The notes: generated by a model not told the origin, from the letters alone. A DNA stretch of 53,357 nt from Paracoccus sp. DMF-8 (GCF_029309835.1 NZ_JARJHL010000001.1:1-53357), one strand, 5' to 3'. Numbered from the stretch's first letter, positions 1 to 9,859 are shown. Program-made: numbers and translations.

Positions 1-580
1 GTACTACAAGCCGACGGGACTCAACAGCACCTTTGGCGGTTCTGCGAAAATATTTACGCAAAGGTGGGGATGCTGTGACGTATTCAGGACGACCGTAATG
101 CACATTCGCCTCAGCCAGCCATGTCGGGAACAGTACGATGGGATCATTGGCAGCTTCCCGATATTCTACCGGATGACAGCTGCGCGCAAGCTGGATCAGC
201 GTTTGCCGGGCAAAGGTCGCTTGCCGCGCGTCTGCTGGGCGTCTGCCTGATCCGACACTGCCGAGTCCGCGATTTTGACCGAGTACAGCCGTGGATTTTC
301 CTTGATATGACATCTGACGGTTACAATGAGTCACAGAACAGAAATGACACTTTGAAATCCGGCATGCACCATTTGTGCGACATGCGCAGGATATCATCAT
401 CGCGATGACTTTGATCTGATCTGCGCCCGCGGACGGCCTGGCAGAACACTCCGCGCCCGGCAAGAGATGGCGCCCCGTCCCGACATTAAGGCCGTTGCGC
501 TAATAGTCCTTCGATAATCAGGTCAGCGATACCGGAGCGATAGAAAACACTGTCTGGCATTGATCCGGCATCGCGCAGTC
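1..580 (+). pseudogene. Degraded copy of the three small overlapping genes (source 13647-14420)
   Basis: Bases 15-30 match the start of the source near 14400. Bases 200-330 match the reverse complement of ~13990-14200, and 340-430 match ~13800-13930. Indels destroy all frames; part of the left terminal arm. Confidence 0.8.
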
Positions 581-679
581 ATCGCCCTGCCTGATGTATG
601 CAGAGGCTTTCCGGCGGCCGTTCATTACGCTGCCGATATCCGTCTGCGCTCGCTACCGTAGCGAAACGGTTTATCCATT

Positions 680-2865
680 GCCGACGGTGTCTCACGACCA
701 GCCCGCAGATTCCGAAGCGTAGACGAGTCTACCCGTTACTGCACGCCTGCCTTATCGCTTGAGGCCGACGCCACCGGATCTGACCCACACGTCATTCGGG
801 ATCGGCAGGACAATATTGCCAGGAAAGCGGGATCGAGTCGTCGTACCGATGCGCTGAACGAAATCAGCGATAGTCGGCGGCAGCAAAAAGGATCGCTACG
901 GCTGACGTTATCGACTATGCACAGCGTGACTGGCTGCTGCGGCCACAGCTGACGACGCAGAGCGTACCGTCGAGAAAATAAGGGTGAGCTTTGTCTTCGA
1001 TGCCATCTACAATCATGTCTGCGGAATCCTGCGCCACCTTCCGATAATGTTTGAACAGGATCTTCTGGCTGTCGTCTGAACAGGCGCTGCGATGGGGACG
1101 TTGAGCATTCGTTGCATGACGATTATGGCCCTGCGTCATTACTGGTCGATACCGCTGGATGGCTGCGTTAAAGAGATCATCTTCTGGATCACGGCATCGC
1201 ACGTCCAGTTCCCGCTATATGCCCGGACGAGAGTACTGGCGCTGCATCCTGCCGCGCTACCTGTGGCGGTATCGACCCGGCGTCCCGCAGCATGGGCTGG
1301 GGAATGCCCGTGATTGTCGGCTGACCATTACATTCATCCGATGGCCCGTCTATCTGGGGCAGGGCCGCCAGACAGCCACGGCGCTGAATGGCATCGGCAT
1401 TACCAGCCGGGGCGTATCTGCTGCTTGGCCTGCGTCTTTCCGGCGGCGAGGGATTGATGAACGCCGCATCTGGTTTGGCGCAGACGAACTCGCTGTCATT
1501 GAGGCGGGGGCAGCAGCGGCATTGCGGTATGACGCGATACGCGGCGGCTGGTCATTCCATTTGTCGAAAATCACAACAGGATTTACCGAAATTAACGATC
1601 TGCGGTGCTGTCGCGGCGATGAAGAAAGCCGCAGATGCCTGTCGGACCACAACAGTCTGGCATGTATTGCTGCCCGAGATTGACTGGTTAACGAGGCACC
1701 GGAATACCGCACCGCGCGATCGCGACGAGTTTGCGCCTGTACGCATGACGCAGCGACGCCCACGACAGTTTCGAAACTGCGAAACGCCAGACGGCATCCG
1801 ATGTACGACATGTCTGGGGCCCGGTGCGCCACCTGCGCGGCATACCGACGGCCTGTTCGGGTCGCAGTAGTTCGGTCTTTCACGCCGGGCCACATGAATC
1901 CGACGCAAATGATCGTGGCTCTGTCTGCATCTGAACATCTTCGCGACGACAGGGCGACCCGCCTGCTGCCCCAGGCCAAAGCGTCGGGATCGCGGGCGAC
2001 TGATTACGCCGCATTTATGCATGGCGCTGGCCGAGTTTGATCGGATCGGCGATCGAAATACGTCATCGCCGGCAGGCGACTGCCGCGCAGCTAGTCTGCA
2101 GACCGGAGCACGTCCGTTCCGCATGGTTTCCAGAAGGTGCGTGCGATGTGATCGTCGCGCTTCTGAAGCGAATGATGCGGTCTTATCCGTGCAACGGTAT
2201 TTCAATTGCCGTTGCTGGAAACGCCCGCTGGAGTTGCCGCGTTACCGCGGATGAAACTACAGTGTTTTATCGTCGTGGTGCCGAACAGCCTTCCTTCCAC
2301 GGCATGCTCAGCTGATGCTAAGGTCATCGAACTGCGAAATGGCGCGGCTGCGACAGGTGAACGATCTGGCACACTACGATTATCGCCAACGCTGCCAAGG
2401 CAGGACGTTGATCTGCGGGGACGAGCAGGCATTGGTCTTCTGCGCAGCGGGTCAGGGTTCCGGGAACATTGCAGCCGCTGATGTTGCCACAGGCGCGGCG
2501 TTGCAGCAGGCCGTTTCGCCTGATGATTTTGCGCCGCAGCTTTGGGAATCTCCATATCGCGGGCGACATATCTGGTATCATGCGATTGCGCTCACTGTCG
2601 CGAGGCCCCGCTGAGGTGACGGGCGCGATATTTGAGTTGCCCATCGATGCGCGGTTTCTGTCGTGCAGCGGGTTGACAGATCGCGGTTGCGACCCTGCTG
2701 GCGGATGAGGTTTATATGGATCGCTGGCCTATGACGCGGAAGATGGGCTTGATGTCGAAATACTGACAGTGCGCGCATCAGAGGCCCAGACGGCAGAGAG
2801 TGCCAATGTAGTCAGGAAAAACCGCGCAGAGAACTGCACGCAAAGGCGTCATTCGCTGGACAGTC
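680..2865 (+). pseudogene. Degraded copy of the GMC-Gfo/Idh/MocA fusion gene (source 10583-13381)
   Basis: Bases 913-935 match source ~13061-13085, and 1881-1922 are identical to source 11730-11771 (the region encoding the GMC C-terminal HMNPTQ motif). Bases 2865-2890 match the source just past the stop at 10583. Dozens of indels; not a second gene. Confidence 0.85.
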
Positions 2866-3430
2866 GCCCTGATATTACAGTCGTGTTTTGCCTGACGGTA
2901 CTGAGTACTTCGATACCACGCTCGTAGCGACAGGCATATTAAGAACCGACTATCTCGCGCTGATCCGTCGCCTGTTACGGCACGCTGGCGGTCGCTTATC
3001 TGGAACGAGATCGCTGATGCAGCTGCGGCTCGAGGGGCCTCGGCCTGATGCAGAAGTCTGGAGCCTTCGCTGGCGGGTATTTCGTCGGGGTAAATTACAG
3101 CGATGGCAGAATGCCGCCGGAGCTTCGATTCTGCCGGTTACGAGCGGTGGCGATGCCATCGCCGTGATGCGATCGCATCGGCCAGTGGTTCAGTGGCGCA
3201 GGTGGTGGCGCTGGCTTGGTTGCTGCATTGTGCCGGTGGTACCAGCTGGCATTCAGCGTGATTGTCGGGGCGAAGCGGATCGATCGCTGCAGTGATATCC
3301 GGGCCCGATTTGAGGCGCTGACTGCCGATCTGGTCGCTGGATACGGTGACGAGGCTGCCTGCTGAATACTCCGGGCTGGATGCTGAACGCCAGTCGCGCG
3401 CTGGCGCTGCGCTCACTTGCCTATAGCACA
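2866..3430 (+). pseudogene. Degraded copy of the aldo/keto reductase remnant (source ~9905-10560)
   Basis: Bases 2870-2895 match source ~10550-10575, and 3364-3420 match source ~9900-9965. The 14-bp tandem duplication in the source also appears to be present here (~3225-3260) in damaged form, which argues that the duplication is in the template molecule. Confidence 0.75.
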
Positions 3431-3469
3431 GGCGGGGCGATCTGCTGGTGTGGGACGGCGTCTGAACGG

Positions 3470-3985
3470 TTGAGACTATGCTCGAATCTTGATGATCGAG
3501 CATGCCCAACGTCATCTGACGGAACCGATTATCGAGGGCTCGCGATCAGGTCCGCGTCTATGCCACTCCAGCGAGGTCGCGGCTTTGCTGATTGAGGCGA
3601 TGAAGACAAGCCCGATGCGCTGAAGGAATTGAGGAAGTATTACCGCCGCAGCCGAGGTGGTTATGGATTAAAGACGTCTGCGCCTGATTACGCTTCCGAG
3701 GTTGACCTTCCCGAATGGCGATCGTTACTGACCTGCCAGGCAGGATCTGGAGGAGATCCGTCGGCAGGGAAGGCGTGGCCGTGCGCTATTATCGTGTCTG
3801 TTTTCCGCACTGAGCGGATTAGCAGGCGCCTGCCGCGAGAGCTGTTCCTGCCGGGGAGGGTTCGCTCAATTATGGAAAGGCCATCATTTTTCACGATGCC
3901 GACAGTAGGAGGACGCGGCACTGTCAAAAAAGCTGCGGATACTGCACAGAGGCGGCATAGCGCCAGCTATACATTAAAATCATTC
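3470..3985 (+). pseudogene. Degraded copy of parD-parE (source 9220-9840)
   Basis: Bases 3470-3510 match the parDE promoter and operator region, and 3840-3900 match the part of parE encoding GRPRELFLPG. Frames are broken; part of the left terminal arm. Confidence 0.75.
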
Positions 3986-4084
3986 AGGCGTTGCTCCGGA
4001 GCGCTCTGCTACGGTGCCAGTACGTCCCGATGAGCAACGGATATCCTGTTTTGTATATTGTGTGACTTCGAGCCGAGTGCTTCG

Positions 4085-4905
4085 TCCCGGTTGCCCCGCA
4101 ACCAGAAACTTACGTCTTCCTTGCTCTGCTCTTGCTGTCCACTCACAGGGCTGAGCGCCGAATGCCCGCCAGATGCGCCGTGACGCACCAGACATGCCAT
4201 CCGCTGTTCTGGTCGGTACCGGTGTCGCCACGATCCTTCGATCAGGTTCCGATCGCCTGCGGCCCGCTTCCTGACGGGGTTCTGAGCGCGACGATCATCT
4301 CGCGGATGCGGTCGTAATATGACCCGCCACTCGGCGGGATGCGCAGGGGCGGTGGCGAGGTCTTCTCGGTCTGCTCTGGCGGTCGTCCGTTCCATCTCAC
4401 CTTTGATACGGGCGTGTGCCGGAGAGGACTGCTTATTGTTCCTTCTCCTTGAGGAAGGGTCACGATATGACTGGCGATGTGCTCGGCGATGTTCCGACCA
4501 AAACGCGCTGGCAGACGGGCAGATCCGACCTCCAGACCCTGCCGATGGCGCGGCATGGCACCGATCCGCCCTTGCCATGAGTCCGAGCAGGAAGCAACTT
4601 GCCCACGGCCGAGAAGGCGTTGCCACATAGGCCGCATTTGACGAGACCAGTCAGCAGGAAGCGCGGCTTGCGCCGTTCCAAAGTTCTCCAAACAATTGAT
4701 CTTGTAGTGACCTTCGGAAATCTTGACCTGTCCCAGATGGATCGATGATTTGCGGAAGCTCTGGCACCCGGTACTGCCTGCTCGGGCGGGCCTGGCGCTT
4801 GCCGGTGGCGGGGTCCTTCACGAATTGCCCATCAGCGGCATGATGCGCGTTGCCGGAGCACATGGCGCCGCGCTTGGGATTGCCGTGGGATGGTGGATTC
4901 TGTTC
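4085..4905 (-). pseudogene. Degraded copy of the serine recombinase remnant (source 8068-9050)
   Basis: Reading the minus strand gives scattered recombinase segments such as the RRKPRFLLTGLVKCG stretch (~4630-4690) and HGNPKRG (~4870). Heavily indel-broken; part of the left terminal arm. Confidence 0.8.
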
Positions 4906-5573
4906 AGGGTCTGGACTCATTGAGTTTCAAAGCCAGTAGATGACGAGGGCAAGTGCGATTGCTGACAAGAATGTCTGCGGTCGTAGCCACCGCCACACGC
5001 CCACCTGCTGCCGAACAGACCTGATCTGGCTGCGCCAGCGAAATGCGCTTGTCAATTTCTGACGGCGCGTTCCGGCCTGGATGGGCGTAGTCTCTTTGCT
5101 TAACGTTTCCTGAATTGTCGCCAGCAGGCCGCGATCCGAGCAGCGTCATTGCAGGCAGTTGCCAGCAGCGTTTGCGCGCCGAGCGATTCCGTCCGGGCAG
5201 CGACAGGCTGGGAGGGGCGCCGCAGATGGCGTGCACCATGCCGCCTTCTGCGACCAGGTCATCGCCCCTTTGCTGAACGCGGTGCGGTAAATCTTCAGGT
5301 AAGCGGCGTCGATCATCCGTCTCGTCGTGATGGCCGTTGCATTCAGCTATCTGGGCAAAGAGGCCTGTCAGTTTCCAACGGTTGTTTTGCCAGGCTGCAG
5401 CATCGCGCCATCGCGCCATTGCGATTGATGAGCATAATCCCGCGACGATGTCGATCATCGACGCGAGGCTTGCCGTGGGACTTGGGGAAGAGTTTGCGCC
5501 ATCTGCGCGTCTGTCAACTCAAAGACGGTCGTTTTCGAACCGCGGCTGCCAGTCGGAATAATAACTTGAGCCC
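4906..5573 (-). pseudogene. Degraded copy of the IS5-family element (source 7224-8063)
   Basis: Bases 4911-4980 match the right end of the element with its terminal repeat, and 5440-5570 match its left end. The copy is about 170 bases shorter than the 840-bp source. It is a read artefact of the left arm, not a second insertion. Confidence 0.85.
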
Positions 5574-5574
5574 A

Positions 5575-6090
5575 ATCATAACGGTGACCGTAGAGGATGT
5601 CAGCGCCGTGCGCCGATCCATCCAGTGCTGTCCGCCACCACGTGCGTATTGGCGTGCCGTGGCACGGAGCTGATGATTGTGAAAACCTGCGGCTATATGG
5701 GCTGGACCGGGGCGAAACAGCACAGCGTTACGTCGCAGCTGATGACGTGGTCATCGGCCTTGGCTGCGCGGGAATGCGGCATCTCGGCCCTGTCCGGGGA
5801 AGCGTTTCTGCCCGCGCCTGGTCGCGGGGCCTCGAGATCCTGCGCCAGTTGACGAACTCCGGCTGGTTAATCGCCGCTGATACATGAGATTACCGCGATA
5901 TCCGGGACAGAGTCAGAGCATGCGCATCGTCGTTACGGTCGAGCACGTTTTCGAGGCGCTTGGCAGGATGTGACCGCTCCATGCGCTGTCTTGCCGGGTC
6001 GCGATCCACGCCCCGGCGCAGATTTCGGTGCCGATCCGGCGTGACGCTTTATCTTGAGGCATGTGGATCGATCGCGGCTGGTAGCGGCGC
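5575..6090 (+). pseudogene. Degraded copy of the livF remnant (source 6656-7220)
   Basis: Bases 5600-5700 and 5920-6065 match the reverse complement of the livF remnant, including the 3' end of livF near 6040-6068. Frames are broken; part of the left terminal arm. Confidence 0.8.
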
Positions 6091-6292
6091 GTCATTTCTA
6101 CCCGCCTCGCGCTTCAGGAGTGGGCAGATTCTCCGCGGCGCAGTCATGATGCCGGGTTTGATCTTGTCGAGTACTGATATATTGCCCGTGCCCTTCTCAG
6201 TGCGGGCGAGTTCGATCTGACCGCTCGGGATCGAAGAGGGTCCACGGGACACGGGACATGAGAGCGGCAAAGCGGTTGAGGTGGGATCGTCT

Positions 6293-6327
6293 GCCTCAGC
6301 GGGATGCCCGCCCATCCCCGCTGAGGC
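6293..6327. repeat. Centre of the left palindrome
   Basis: A 35-base near-perfect palindrome with no spacer: GCCTCAGCGGG and CCCGCTGAGGC flank a self-complementary middle (one base missing on the left side). Sequence to the left mirrors sequence to the right, so the contig turns back on itself here. It may be the tip of a fold-back read, or a native hairpin at which fold-back started. Confidence 0.85.
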
Positions 6328-6655
6328 GAACGACGGCCCCTGCCCCGTCCCACCTCCGTTGTAACGGCCCGGCCGGTTTCCGGTTGCTGGCGCCGCTTTG
6401 CCGAAAGGAACCCCTCATGTCCCGTGTCCCATTTTCGAGACCCGCTCTTCGATCCCAACGAGGGCCGGATCGAACTCACTCCCGCCGCAGAGGAGCACAG
6501 GCGATATATCGAGCCCGATCATCATGGGTGATTTCGACAAGGTCAGAAGCCCGGCATCGCGATGCGCGGGAGGGTCGATCTGAATGCCCTTCCTGAAGCC
6601 GCCAGGGCCGGGGCGGAGTTGGAAATGACGCGCCGCTGTGCCCACCAGCCTACGG
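6328..6655. other. Gap with no supported gene
   Basis: About 330 bases between the palindrome centre and the livF stop. One short plus-strand frame, about 6432-6530, reads FRDPLFDPNEGRIEL followed by TPAAEEHRRYIEPDHHG and a stop. It looks more protein-like than chance and may be the end of a truncated gene, but no start or family can be assigned. Confidence 0.4.
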
Positions 6656-7200
6656 TCAGTCCACATGCCCTCCAAGATAAAGCGTCCGCATCGCCGGATC
6701 GGCCAGCAGATCCTGCGCCGGGGCGTGGATCGCGACCCGGCCCAGAGACAGCACATAGGCCCGGTCGGCCACGCCAAGCGCCTCGAAGGCGTTCTGCTCG
6801 ACCATGACGATGCACATGCTCTGACTATCCCGGATATGCGCGATGGCGTCAAAAACCTCATGTAGCATCAGCGGCGACAGACCGGCCGAGGGTTCGTCAA
6901 GCAACAGGATCTCGGGCCCCGCGATCAGGGCGCGGGCCAGCGACAGAAGCTGCCTTTCACCCCCGGACAGGGCCGAGGCCTTGCGGTTCTGTTTGCTGGC
7001 CAAGGCCGGATATTGCGTCATCAACGCGTCGTAACGCTGTGCGGTGGTTTCGCGGTCCAGCCCGCGCGCACCAAGCCGCAGGTTTTCCGCAATCGTCAGC
7101 GTGCCAAAGACATTGTCCGTCTGCGGCACATAGCCCACGCGATGGTGGCGGACCTTTTCGTGGATCGGCACGGCGCTGACATCCTTGATCCTCCCCCCAT
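6656..7200 (-). pseudogene. livF: 5'-truncated branched-chain amino acid ABC transporter ATPase (LivF-like)
   Basis: This is the C-terminal three quarters of a LivF-type ATP-binding subunit of the branched-chain amino acid importer. Visible parts, in order: the Q-loop region GYVPQTDNVFGTLTIAENL, the ABC signature LSGGERQLLSLARAL, Walker B ILLLDEPSAGLSP, the switch histidine region replaced by the usual VEQN, and the typical end AMRTLYLGGHVD. The first ~50 residues with the Walker A loop are missing. The frame runs on into the insertion sequence and a ~25-bp stretch of unknown origin, so the open frame to 7264 is not native. Without Walker A it cannot work as an ATPase. No other liv genes are nearby, which fits a scrap left by rearrangement. 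Confidence 0.88.
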
Positions 7201-7223
7201 GAAGTGGTCCGCCGTTATGATTA

Positions 7224-8063
7224 GGCTCAGGACCCATTGATTTCCGACTGGCGGCGTGATTCACGGTTCGAAAAGCGAGCGGTGACCATGTCTGATCTTT
7301 TTTGGTTGACGGACGCGCAGATGGCGCGTCTTGAGCCTTTCTTCCCCAAGTCCCACGGCAAGCCTCGCGTCGATGATCGACGCGTGTTAAGCGGGATTAT
7401 CTTCATCAATCGCAATGGCTTACGGTGGCGCGATGCCCCGGCAGCCTATGGCCCGCACAAGACACTATACAACCGTTGGAAGCGGTGGAGCGACAAGGGC
7501 ATCTTTGCCCAAATGATGGCGGGTCTGGCGGCCGGGCACGGCGAAGAGAAGACCGTGATGATCGACGCCACTTACCTGAAGGCCCACCGCACCGCGACCA
7601 GCATGGGCGTGAAAAAGGGGGCGTGGGCGCCTGATTGGTCGCACCAAGGGCGGCATGAACACCAAGTTGCACGCCATCTGCGACAGCCAGGGCGCCCCCT
7701 CAACCTGTTCGTCACTGCCGGACAGGTCAGCGATTACATCGGCGCGCGGGCATTGCTGAGCAGCCTGCCGGATGTCGATTGGCTGCTCGGGGATCGCGGC
7801 TATGACGCCGACTGGTTCAGAGAAGCGTTGAAAGACAAAGGGATACGCGCCTGCATCCCAGGCCGGAAGCAGCGGAAGAAAACCGTCAAGTACGACAAGC
7901 GCCGGTACAAACGGCGCAACCGGATCGAGATCATGTTCGGCAGGCTCAAGGATTGGAGGCGTGTGGCGACCCGGTACGACCGTTGCCCCAAGGTATTCTT
8001 GTCAGCAATCGCACTTGCTGCCCTCGTCATCTACTGGCTTTGAAACTCAATGAGTCCAGACCC
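7224..8063 (+). mobile_element. IS5-family insertion sequence (IS427-like), ~840 bp
   Basis: Imperfect terminal inverted repeats are visible: left GGCTCAGGACCCATTGATTT at 7224 and, read inward from the right end, GGGTCTGGACTCATTGAGTT ending at 8063. Both ends are flanked by TA (7222-7223 and 8064-8065), consistent with the short target duplication of this family. One transposase gene fills the element. The two flanks are halves of unrelated genes (livF and a recombinase), so this is a rearrangement junction rather than a clean insertion. Confidence 0.85.
7288..8043 (+). CDS. IS5-family transposase (with sequence-level frame breaks)
   Basis: DDE transposase that cuts and joins the ends of the insertion sequence. 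The N-terminus MSDLFWLTDAQMARLEPFF and the block DDRRVLSGIIFINRNGLRW are typical of the IS427 group. The catalytic acids are visible: Asp in VMIDATYLKAH, Asp in LLGDRGYDADWF, and Glu in RNRIEIMFGRLKDW. ATG 7288 is chosen because it begins the conserved N-terminus. Between about residues 110 and 133 the frame is wrong: the expected GRLIGRTKGGMNTKLHAI is encoded in another frame between a run of five G (7616-7620) and a C run near 7690. Three single-base deletions in G/C runs would explain this and restore the frame. A programmed frameshift is known in some IS5 relatives, but the later return to frame argues for consensus error. Confidence 0.88.
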   Translation: MSDLFWLTDAQMARLEPFFPKSHGKPRVDDRRVLSGIIFINRNGLRWRDAPAAYGPHKTLYNRWKRWSDKGIFAQMMAGLAAGHGEEKTVMIDATYLKAHRTATSMGVKKGAWAPDWSHQGRHEHQVARHLRQPGRPLNLFVTAGQVSDYIGARALLSSLPDVDWLLGDRGYDADWFREALKDKGIRACIPGRKQRKKTVKYDKRRYKRRNRIEIMFGRLKDWRRVATRYDRCPKVFLSAIALAALVIYWL

Positions 8064-8067
8064 TAGG

Positions 8068-9050
8068 ACAAGTCCACCATCCACGGCAATCCCAAGCGCG
8101 GCACCGGCGTGCTCAGCAACGAGATCTACATCGGCCGGCTGATCTGGAACAGGCAGAGCTTCGTGAAGGACCCCGCCACCGGCAAGCGCCAGGCCCGCCC
8201 GAACCCCGAGAGCGAATGGATCACCACCGAGGTGCCGGAACTCCGCATCATCGATCAACACCTCTGGGACCGGGTCAAGACCCGCCAGGAGGGTCGCAAG
8301 ATCAACCAGACTGACCGGGAGCACCGGGAACGGCGCAAGCCGCGCTTCCTGCTGACTGGTCTCGTCAAATGCGGTTGCTGTGGCGGCGGCTTCTCGACCG
8401 TGGGCAAGGACCGCTTCGGCTGCTCGAACTCGCGCAACAAGGGCAGATCGGTCTGCACCAACCGCACCGGCATCACCCGGCAGGATCTGGAAGGTCGGAT
8501 CCTGGCGATCCTCTCCCAGCAGCTGATGGACCCCGAACTGGTCAAGGTCTTCGCCGCCGAATATATCGCCGAGCATAATCGCCTCGCCGCCAGTCATGTC
8601 GATGACCGGGCCGTCAAGGAGAAGGAACTGGCAAAACTCATCAAGGAACAGGATGCGCTGGTCAACGCGTTCCTCTCCGGCCTGCCGCCCGAGCGGATCA
8701 AGGCGAGGATGGAACAGTTGGAAGCCCGCCAGAAGCAGATCGAGAAAGACCTCGCCACCGCCCCTGCCCCGAACGCGCCCCTGCGCATCCATCCGAAGAT
8801 GGCGGATACCTATTACGACCGCATCCGCGAGATGATCGTCGCGCTTTCAGAACCCGATCAGGAAAGCGAGGCCCGCGAGGCGATCCGGGGCCTGATCGAG
8901 AAGATCGTGGCGACACCGGTGCCGACCAAGGGCAAGCGGATGGCGCTCGATCTGGTGCGTCACGGCGATCTGGCAGGCATTCTGGCGCTCAGCCTGAATG
9001 CGGATCGGTTGAGTGGACAGCAAAAAAACCTCCTGCAAACAAGAGGTTGA
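8068..9050 (+). pseudogene. Large serine recombinase, N-terminal third missing
   Basis: C-terminal ~328 residues of a large serine site-specific recombinase of the kind carried by phages and integrative elements. The recombinase domain is seen as GVLSNEIYIGRLIWNRQ, followed by a zinc ribbon (CGCCGGGFSTVG and later C-x6-C), a long coiled-coil (about residues 175-235, rich in K/E/L) and a C-terminal tail. The catalytic serine domain, normally the first ~150 residues, is absent. The reading frame enters directly from the right edge of the insertion sequence (GDKSTIHGNPKRGTG), so truncation coincides with that element. The rest of the frame is clean to the TGA. No attachment site or partner phage genes are visible. 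Confidence 0.88.
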
Positions 9051-9219
9051 TGAAAGTGTAGGATTTCTGGTTGCGGGGGCAGGCAACTCCGAGACAACAC
9101 TCGCTCGAAGTCCCTGTATAAAAACAGAATATCCGTTGCTCGTCGGGTTTTCAAATGTGCTGGCGCCGTCCAGCCCAAGGGAGCGCTCCGAAGACCGAAA
9201 AAGGCGCCTGAACCCGATT

Positions 9220-9534
9220 TTATTCAATGTCTTCATAATAGACCAGCGCGGGAAAGTGCCGCCTCTGATGCAGTATCCGCAGCACGACGACCGCGTCTCC
9301 TGCGGCCCTGATCGGCGCGTAGAAAATGATGTGCTTTCCATAATTGAGCGAACGCATCCCCGGCAGGAACAGCTCTCGCGGCCGGCCCGAGAGTGGCGCC
9401 TGCCCAATCCGCTCGAATGCGGAAGCGAGACCACGATAATAGCGCAGCCATTGCTCCCTGCCCCACTGTTCGACCGTATATTGGCGGATCTCCTCCAGAT
9501 CCTGCCTGGCAAGGTCGGATAGCCTGATCGCCAT
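9220..9534 (-). CDS. parE: ParE/RelE-type toxin
   Basis: Small toxin of the ParE/RelE fold, 104 residues, the usual length. ParE proteins poison DNA gyrase. Family features visible: N-terminus MAIRLSDLARQDLEEIRQYT, the central GRPRELFLPGMRSLNYGKHIIFY, and the basic C-terminal VLRILHQRRHFP. The ATG at 9534 is chosen because it starts the conserved N-terminus; an upstream in-frame extension overlaps parD and is not conserved-looking. It lies 8 bases after the parD stop on the same strand, so the two are one operon transcribed from the promoter at 9807-9834. The partner pair stabilises plasmids, which suits the repABC replicon. Confidence 0.9.
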   Translation of the reverse strand: MAIRLSDLARQDLEEIRQYTVEQWGREQWLRYYRGLASAFERIGQAPLSGRPRELFLPGMRSLNYGKHIIFYAPIRAAGDAVVVLRILHQRRHFPALVYYEDIE

Positions 9535-9542
9535 TCGGAGGG

Positions 9543-9784
9543 TCAGCCTCGGAAGGCGTCCGGCTCGAAGGCACGGGCGTCGAACTCCGCGAAGCCCCCG
9601 CCTCGGCTGCAGCGGCAGCTTCCTCAAGTTCCGCCTTCAGCGCATAGAACTGTCTTGCGCCGTCCTTCTCCATCAGCAAGCGAATCCCAGCGCGCACGAC
9701 CTCGCTGAGGTTGGCATAGGCACCGGACCTGATCTGGCCCTCGACATAATCCCGCATCGGTTCCGTCAGATGGACGTTGGGCAT
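9543..9784 (-). CDS. parD: ParD-type antitoxin (one-base deletion near its end)
   Basis: Ribbon-helix-helix antitoxin that binds ParE and represses its own operon. It begins MPNVHLTEPMRDYVEGQI and continues SGAYANLSEVVRAGIRLL, a textbook ParD N-terminal DNA-binding region, then a Glu/Ala-rich helix. The start is ATG 9784 behind a strong AAGGAG. After ...AAAAEAG the frame breaks at a five-C run (9595-9599). Adding one base gives an end FAEFDARAFEPDAFRG and a stop at 9543, 80 residues in all, the family norm. As read, the frame runs on through parE, which I take to be a consensus error. Confidence 0.88.
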
Positions 9785-9799
9785 GGCGACATCTCCTTC

Positions 9800-9826
9800 A
9801 TGCTCGATCATATCAGATTCGAGCAT
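9800..9826. promoter_or_regulatory. Inverted-repeat operator upstream of parD
   Basis: ATGCTCGA (9800-9807) and TCGAGCAT (9819-9826) form a perfect 8-bp inverted repeat with 11 bases between. It overlaps the predicted -10 box of parDE, the position expected for ParD autorepression. The operator role is inference. Confidence 0.7.
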
Positions 9827-9834
9827 AGTCTCAA
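9807..9834 (-). promoter_or_regulatory. parDE promoter
   Basis: On the minus strand, TTGAGA (9829-9834) and TATGAT (9807-9812) are separated by 16 bases, close to the sigma-70 consensus. The -10 box lies 22 bases upstream of the parD start codon and sits inside the operator palindrome. Confidence 0.7.
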
Positions 9835-9859
9835 CCGTTCGAACGCCGTCCCGCACCAG

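Larger units (their letters stand above)
1..6310. repeat. Left terminal arm: degraded inverted copy of ~6310-14417
   Basis: The whole segment reads, in reverse complement, as a damaged copy of the adjacent 8.1 kb. Anchors: 15-30 matches ~14390-14403; 1881-1922 is identical over 42 bases to the reverse complement of 11730-11771; 4921-4980 matches 7993-8050; 5548-5640 matches ~7150-7250; 6205-6260 matches 6415-6480. The arm is about 22 percent shorter than its source, with frequent deletions, substitutions and short patches of good identity. No reading frame survives for long. This is what an uncorrected fold-back read at a contig end looks like, so nothing here should be counted as an independent gene. 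The sub-blocks below only record which gene each part copies. Confidence 0.93.

Noticed and set aside
1..5900. Possible second copies of the recombinase, IS, parDE and GMC genes
   Set aside because: All map in mirror order onto 6.3-14.4 kb with read-like errors; they are the same locus read back.
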